From positions 1-15,867 of the forward strand of contig FR880154.1 of the NCBI GenBank assembly GCA_000435195.1: a DNA stretch of 15,867 nucleotides, read 5' to 3'. Of the stretch, positions 15,396 through 15,867 are shown in pieces (positions within the stretch are counted from its first letter, which is position 1; each line of letters starts with the position of its first letter). The notes under the pieces were generated by a model, which worked only from the letters and a program-made list of their open reading frames with translations, was not told the origin of the DNA and made no database searches. Both the position numbers and the translations under genes were made by a program. This DNA comes from Clostridium sp. CAG:169. GTDB lineage: Bacteria; Bacillota; Clostridia; Oscillospirales; Ruminococcaceae.

Positions 15396-15463
15396 ATTAT
15401 CTTAATCTCTTTCCCATAAAGTCAGTAAAAGTCTTTTTTACTTGCCATAAAGTTGCCATAAAG
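15396..15463 (-). promoter_or_regulatory. kdp operon promoter with tandem 11-bp KdpE-like box
   Basis: The minus strand has two exact tandem copies of CTTTATGGCAA (15442-15463) with 11-base phasing, and a third CTTTATGG at 15414-15421. A GATAAT -10 (15396-15401) lies 18 bases from CTGACT (15420-15425), or 17 from TGACTT. Transcription would start about 25 bases before the 32-codon gene. OmpR/PhoB-type regulators bind such 11-bp-phased repeats as head-to-tail dimers, so this is the best candidate KdpE operator. The leader is too short for a riboswitch. Confidence 0.65.
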
Positions 15464-15466
15464 ATG

Positions 15467-15661
15467 TTAGACCCAACCGAAAATAAGGGAAAGTGGCAAG
15501 GCAATCACTGTGGTGCCTGCCGCAACAGCAATCAAAGTAAAAATGGGCATCCCAATAAACAGAGCAAAAAATGCAAAATATGGATGATGAAAAGTAAAGC
15601 GTTCCGCCTTCTTCTCAAATTTGTCTTCGTATTTATGAATGGATTTTATTAAGGTTGTCAT
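15467..15661 (-). CDS. 64-residue hypothetical membrane protein upstream of the kdp operon
   Basis: This small protein has a charged N-terminal helix (about 4-23, HKYEDKFEKKAERF) followed by two closely spaced hydrophobic segments (about 28-44 and 46-62) separated around a Gly-Thr-Thr turn. The ATG at 15661 is chosen because AGGAGG lies 8 bases upstream; the TTG two codons earlier would crowd that site. The stop lies 3 bases before the tandem KdpE-like box, so the gene precedes the kdp promoter in the same direction and is probably transcribed separately. I recognise no family. The acidic/basic N-terminus suggests a cytoplasmic amphipathic helix. Confidence 0.6.
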   Translation of the reverse strand: MTTLIKSIHKYEDKFEKKAERFTFHHPYFAFFALFIGMPIFTLIAVAAGTTVIALPLSLIFGWV

Positions 15662-15705
15662 AGTCAACTCCTCCTTTTGTGCTTACAAGAGTAGCATAGA
15701 AGGAA

Positions 15706-15867
15706 TTAAAACAGGGAAAGGGATTTTTGATTGAAATTAAGAAGAAGTAAAATCGTATACCACTCGTTCATAATGTTGAGGAACGGGGCAAACTCATTGC
15801 TGTTCTGATCGTCGCTGTCCACGCTGTTGGCAATCGCCACAAAGTGAACATGATCTGACGGAAGAAT
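15706..15867 (-). pseudogene. N-terminal fragment of a serine recombinase, broken after the catalytic domain core
   Basis: A frame entering from the right edge encodes HVHFVAIANSVDSDD then NEFAPFLNIMNEWYT, a clear match to the late resolvase catalytic domain of large serine recombinases (typical RFIAVNDGVD and FTPFRNIINEWYA). After NEWYT (about 15754) the family match stops. The frame runs through unrelated residues (ILLLLNFNQ) to a TAA at 15706. The catalytic serine would lie outside the window. It has the same strand and family type as the C-terminal remnant at 5535-6200. The two could be halves of one gene separated by the kdp locus, with roughly the recombinase domain and zinc ribbon missing between them. 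Confidence 0.8.

Noticed and set aside
15366..15441. c-di-AMP (ydaO) or other riboswitch ahead of the kdp operon
   Set aside because: The predicted leader is only about 25 bases, and no conserved riboswitch core is visible.

Overview
The window looks like a chromosomal segment of a gut-type member of the Bacillota, class Clostridia, perhaps the Oscillospirales. The reasons are the strong AGGAGG-type ribosome binding sites, a Clostridia-style DUF4368 serine recombinase, a family 20 glycosidase, an XRE-TPR regulator and a Firmicutes-type kdp locus. The genus is inference only. Base composition changes sharply: the left third (to about 5.2 kb) is GC-rich, while the rest is clearly more AT-rich, which suggests an acquired segment.

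Left region, about 1-5300, mostly + strand. The 3' part of a GH20 beta-hexosaminidase-like gene overlaps by 4 bases an XRE-HTH/TPR regulator. The 3' end of the regulator gene overlaps a convergent 62-codon gene on the other strand. That gene encodes a secreted pro-peptide (signal peptide plus acidic tail) and has a good ribosome binding site. Together they look like an unannotated RRNPP-type (Rgg/PlcR-like) peptide-signalling pair. Next comes a large redox fusion protein of 859 residues: CoA-disulfide-reductase-like flavoprotein, rhodanese, siroheme sulfite/nitrite-reductase-like module and two [4Fe-4S] motifs. It has a perfect 9-bp palindrome in its 5' untranslated region and a strong intrinsic terminator behind it.

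Junction, about 5300-6250. A cluster of nested and mutually exclusive inverted repeats runs into the C-terminal remnant (- strand) of a large serine recombinase that has lost its catalytic domain.

Kdp region, about 6270-15660, all - strand. In transcription order it holds a 64-residue membrane protein, a 32-residue membrane peptide, kdpF (26 residues), kdpA, kdpB, kdpC, a membrane-anchored protein resembling a LysR effector domain (probably with a 5' frameshift or a non-standard start), kdpD and kdpE. An intrinsic terminator ends the locus. This is a full high-affinity K+ uptake P-type ATPase with its two-component system. Upstream of three transcription units lie 11-bp-phased direct repeats of the type CTTTATG-N4-CTTWATG, which I propose as KdpE operators forming an autoregulatory circuit. 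KdpD carries a match to the c-di-AMP-binding motif reported for KdpD of Staphylococcus aureus.

Right edge, about 15706-15867. A second serine recombinase fragment (- strand) is the N-terminal catalytic part, and it breaks off straight after a conserved NEWY block. The kdp locus is therefore bracketed by an N-terminal and a C-terminal recombinase fragment in the same orientation and order, as if it sits inside a broken mobile-element recombinase gene.
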